Source: Syngnathus acus (Eukaryota; Chordata; Actinopteri; Syngnathiformes; Syngnathidae). From it: a stretch of DNA of 64,000 nucleotides. Made by a program: the position numbers and the translations under genes. Numbering within the stretch: position 1 is the first letter of the stretch; every line of letters begins with the position of its first letter. A model generated the notes under the pieces. The model was not told where the DNA came from, ran no database searches, and worked only from the letters and a program-made list of their open reading frames with translations. Positions 61,701-64,000 of this stretch are shown piece by piece. The stretch lies in contig NC_051105.1 in assembly GCF_901709675.1 (NCBI RefSeq), positions 9,906,604-9,970,603 of the forward strand. The letters run 5' to 3'.

Positions 61701-63336
61701 GGCAATGGAGATACAAAGCCTGCCAGTAGGCGGCCCCATTAGGAAGACTCCTGAATCCTGTCATGTCATTGTTTTACTAGTGTACCTAAATGATCCTCTG
61801 AATGATAACTAGGAGTGTACTAGTTAGTTAGCTTGCTTGGCTCTCAGCGACTTTAATTCAATGTTTCTACGGCTTTGCATAACGTTGGTATTTACTGGAC
61901 TGTTGTGTTGCAAGTGTGGGGGGGGGGGGGGCTGACTTTGAGGCTGAATGCGAGCCGCCTGTGAGAAAATGCGCGTTAGCCGATGACGTCAATGAGCCGT
62001 GCGGCCGCCCCTTCTCATGCGTGGGCGACAGAAAGCAAAGCGGGAGTCAGGCAAGATGAGGCGCACGCGAAACCATCACAACCGGCTGACGCCACTGCCC
62101 CGTTTATTCAATTAGGCCAAGTGATCGGCCGTCTTGTGTTGAAAGCATCAAAGTAGCGTTACCTGCACGGGGGCGTTTGTTGGCGCCTTGTACGCAAGCT
62201 AATGTTTGGAGGGGAATGCAGATACGGAGGTCGCCGCCAATTAGACTTGGGAGGGGGAGGCAGATGTGAGGCAGTGGAAGGTCTCTTTCTTGATCTTGTT
62301 GATCTCTTTCTCCTGGAGCTGTCTTGATGCTCCATGGAATATTAATCCTCCCCTTATATAACCAACCGCCCTGCGCTTCTCCTTCACTCTTCCTTGGAGG
62401 AATGGCGACGCTACCTCCACCGTGGATACGAGGGGGGAAACCCAGCAGCGGGTCGTGTGTGTTCCCAACCCGAGCCCTCGCTGGTGACTTACCTGATTTA
62501 ATAAAATGTGGGGAAATAAGGGTTGTATGAAGAAACACATTTCACATATTTGCCCGTGTACGTGCTGGTTCAAGTGGGAGGAGGCCTCAAAGGAGGTTTT
62601 CACAGCTTGTGTCAGTTTGGTGCATTTCATCTGAAACAATTAATGAGTTCAGTAGTCTCGGTGCAGTGTCTAGATGGAGATGAATAATGGTTGGGTGGAA
62701 TAATGTGCTGATGTTCTACTTTTACATGTGTAAAAGCAACATCTGCAATCTTCATGGATGAATTGCTTCTTCTGACATGTCAAATTTTCAAATTTAGAAT
62801 GAGAGGCAATTTCTGTCTGCTTTCTGTGAATCACAGACATTTGTCTTTGAAGAATTTTGGTATAGTCAAATAATTGCCACATGGCAGTGATGCTCACGAT
62901 GCTGTTTCTATGACAACCTGGAGCAGGGGGGGGCTCGGAGGCTGCATGCACCGAAAGGGCAGGGAGAGTTGGTGGCAACAACAAGTCAGGCTTTAAGCTT
63001 CCAAAAAAATGACAATATTTATTGCTTGCTGTGCAATGACCTCCGATGTGAATTAGCGCTACAAAAATACACTTGAACTGAATGAACTTCCATGTCCTAA
63101 TTTTCTCACCTCTCTCTATCTCCCCGTAGACTCTGGTCAAGTTAAATCCGAAATTGAAGCCCATGCTCGACATGATCCAAGCCAACAGGTCCAAGTGGGA
63201 GGAACTGAACAACAAGCGGCAACACGAACACAGCGTTTCAGCACCGGCGAGCCCCTCGGAGCCCGTCGGCTGCACGGCGCCCAAGACGGGCGGCTCCCCC
63301 GGCCGTAGCCGCGTGGCCGCCAAATCGCTGGGTTAG
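46716..63336 (+). CDS. pde11a: Dual-specificity cAMP/cGMP phosphodiesterase 11A (A4-type long form)
   Basis: Coding exons: 46716-47510, 47998-48156, 51672-51761, 52065-52205, 52312-52376, 52867-52999, 53226-53301, 54938-55005, 55074-55166, 55276-55326, 56914-57060, 57395-57502, 57631-57740, 59192-59282, 60295-60395, 60571-60648, 60726-60789, 60857-60931, 61452-61535, 63130-63336; 911 residues in 20 exons (human PDE11A4 is 933). The N-terminal part keeps [16 protein letters not shown] and [10 protein letters not shown] with a kinase-type serine. Tandem GAF domains lie at about 190-345 and 375-540, and the catalytic HD domain at about 560-870. Metal ligands visible: H629 in HNWRH (625-629), H665 and D666 in HDLDH, and D777 in ACDLGAV. 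The purine-selecting glutamine is Q830 in LQLEWID. It hydrolyses both cAMP and cGMP in the cytosol. The start [17 protein letters not shown] aligns with human MAASRLDFGEVETFLD; the frame extends upstream without an ATG. The Ser/Pro-rich C-terminus differs from mammals. Confidence 0.96.
49316..49735. repeat. GATATC-rich minisatellite in pde11a intron 2
   Basis: Alternating gtgatatctgt and gtgatatccgt units surround a longer module containing 'cagatcgccgtgtgtg' and 'tagtgaggggcattc'. The long module recurs at spacings of roughly 125 and 90 bases. GATATC is itself a palindrome, so the array can fold. It encodes nothing; the open minus-strand frame with ITD repeats is a by-product. Confidence 0.85.
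55664..55713. repeat. (TA)n microsatellite in pde11a intron 10
   Basis: About 25 uninterrupted TA units beginning after 'tgccatac'. Confidence 0.9.
57580..57611 (+). repeat. Poly-T tract before pde11a exon 13
   Basis: Thirty or so T residues end 20 bases before the exon 13 acceptor (57631), forming an extreme pyrimidine tract. Confidence 0.85.
58229..59090. mobile_element. Non-autonomous DNA transposon with perfect 30-bp inverted ends, in pde11a intron 13
   Basis: Bases 58229-58258 (taccgtattttccgcccta...) and 59061-59090 are exact reverse complements. The ends are TA...TA, which fits a TA target site as used by Tc1/mariner-type elements; the flanking eight bases do not match, which speaks against hAT. 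Subterminal 'tataaggcgca' motifs recur at both ends. No transposase frame is present in the 862 bases, so it would depend on an enzyme from elsewhere. This terminal sequence type is widespread in fish genomes. Confidence 0.85.
58423..58848 (+). repeat. Internal direct duplication within the transposon relic
   Basis: A segment of about 170 bases starting taaacaatcgcgtttctcaa (58423) recurs at 58674 with very few differences, for example gatcagaac versus gatcggaac. The near identity suggests a duplication within the element, either recent or kept similar by conversion. Confidence 0.8.
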
Positions 63337-64000
63337 CAAGCCTTCTTATCGAGATCTCACTTCCTCTTACGGCCTGCAACTTGTGCAGGGAACGCGAGGG
63401 TCCTGTTTGTTCCTCTGGGAAAAGCGGAAAAGCTACCGGAGGTGTGTGAAGGTTGTCACGGCAGCCGCAAATGTGCTGCATCGGCACAACTGACTTCCAT
63501 CGTGCGGCCATTGCGCAACAAGGCACGGCCCAAATTCTGGAAAGGTGTTGCCTGCGTGTCGGATGTTTGTAAATGTGTATATACTCGAGTGCTGTCACAA
63601 AACTTTGGATTGTGGTGTGGCCGTCGAAGGATGAATTGTTTCTGGAGCGCTGGTTGTTTGCTCCAATTCCTCCTCTCCTGTGCCTTGTTGGAAAGATTCC
63701 CCCATGAAAAATGCATGGCCTCCTTTGACTTGAACATGATGGAAAATGGTACCTGTGATGGACTTGTTTTTTTTTTTCTCCCCATCATTTTGCCGTTATA
63801 CACCACAAGTCAATTGTTCATAAAGCAGTCAAATGGTATTGAATTTCACAAGAGGTTCTTTTTCAGCCCAACAGATGAACTGACCCAGCAGTTTGCTGCT
63901 CATTTCAAATTGATGTAAATATATTTTTGAAATATTTTTATTTAAGTTATTATTTCTATTTAATTGTATGTCCTCAAAGATGTGATAAACACTGTCAGTG
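63337..64000. other. pde11a 3' UTR and right edge
   Basis: No further coding exon is seen. No clear AATAAA occurs before the window ends, so the transcript may use a variant signal (gataaa near 63983) or continue past the edge. Confidence 0.5.

Noticed and set aside
62670-63323. 217-residue minus-strand open frame near the end of pde11a
   Set aside because: It overlaps the pde11a last exon in antisense and otherwise runs through intron sequence; no recognisable domain.

Overview
The window is nuclear DNA of a ray-finned fish, probably a compact-genome percomorph. It holds seven split or single-exon protein-coding genes of vertebrate type. Exons joined at GT-AG sites give full-length reading frames, several introns are only 59-80 bp, and fish-type SINE/LINE fragments, a DNA transposon relic and microsatellites lie between and within genes. 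The species cannot be named from what is visible. All homology statements come from remembered family sequences, since no search was run.

Layout, left to right. 1-4.2 kb: no recognisable gene. 4.2-5.3 kb (-): cmklr2/gpr1, a chemerin-receptor-type GPCR. 8.06-23.04 kb (+): adam23, 26 coding exons per transcript, with two interchangeable transmembrane exons. 25.57-26.78 kb (+): fam237a, the precursor of an amidated small secreted protein (NPGL type). 27.81-29.77 kb (+): prkra (PACT), eight coding exons. 31.76-40.48 kb (-): osbpl6 (ORP6), 22 coding exons, tail to tail with prkra. 44.91-45.32 kb (+): a two-exon cytochrome c gene. 46.72-63.34 kb (+): pde11a, 20 coding exons.

Two ancestral blocks meet here. 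cmklr2-adam23-fam237a matches human 2q33.3, and prkra-osbpl6-cytochrome c-pde11a matches human 2q31.2 in order and orientation. The join lies in the 1 kb between fam237a and prkra. rbm45, which sits between OSBPL6 and PDE11A in human, was not found. The position of the cytochrome c gene makes it the likely positional counterpart of mammalian testis cytochrome c (Cyct), and OSBPL3-CYCS is the paralogous pair.

The genes do not form one pathway. Their products act in peptide/chemerin signalling (cmklr2, fam237a), neuronal adhesion and LGI binding (adam23), dsRNA sensing and Dicer function (prkra), sterol transfer at ER contacts (osbpl6), respiration/apoptosis (cytochrome c) and cyclic-nucleotide breakdown (pde11a). 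I see no operon, phage, CRISPR or other novel multi-gene system. The observations most worth checking are the adam23 transmembrane-exon switch, the NPGL precursor, the cytochrome c gene with its paired CREs, changed phospho-sites in PACT, and several structured repeats.
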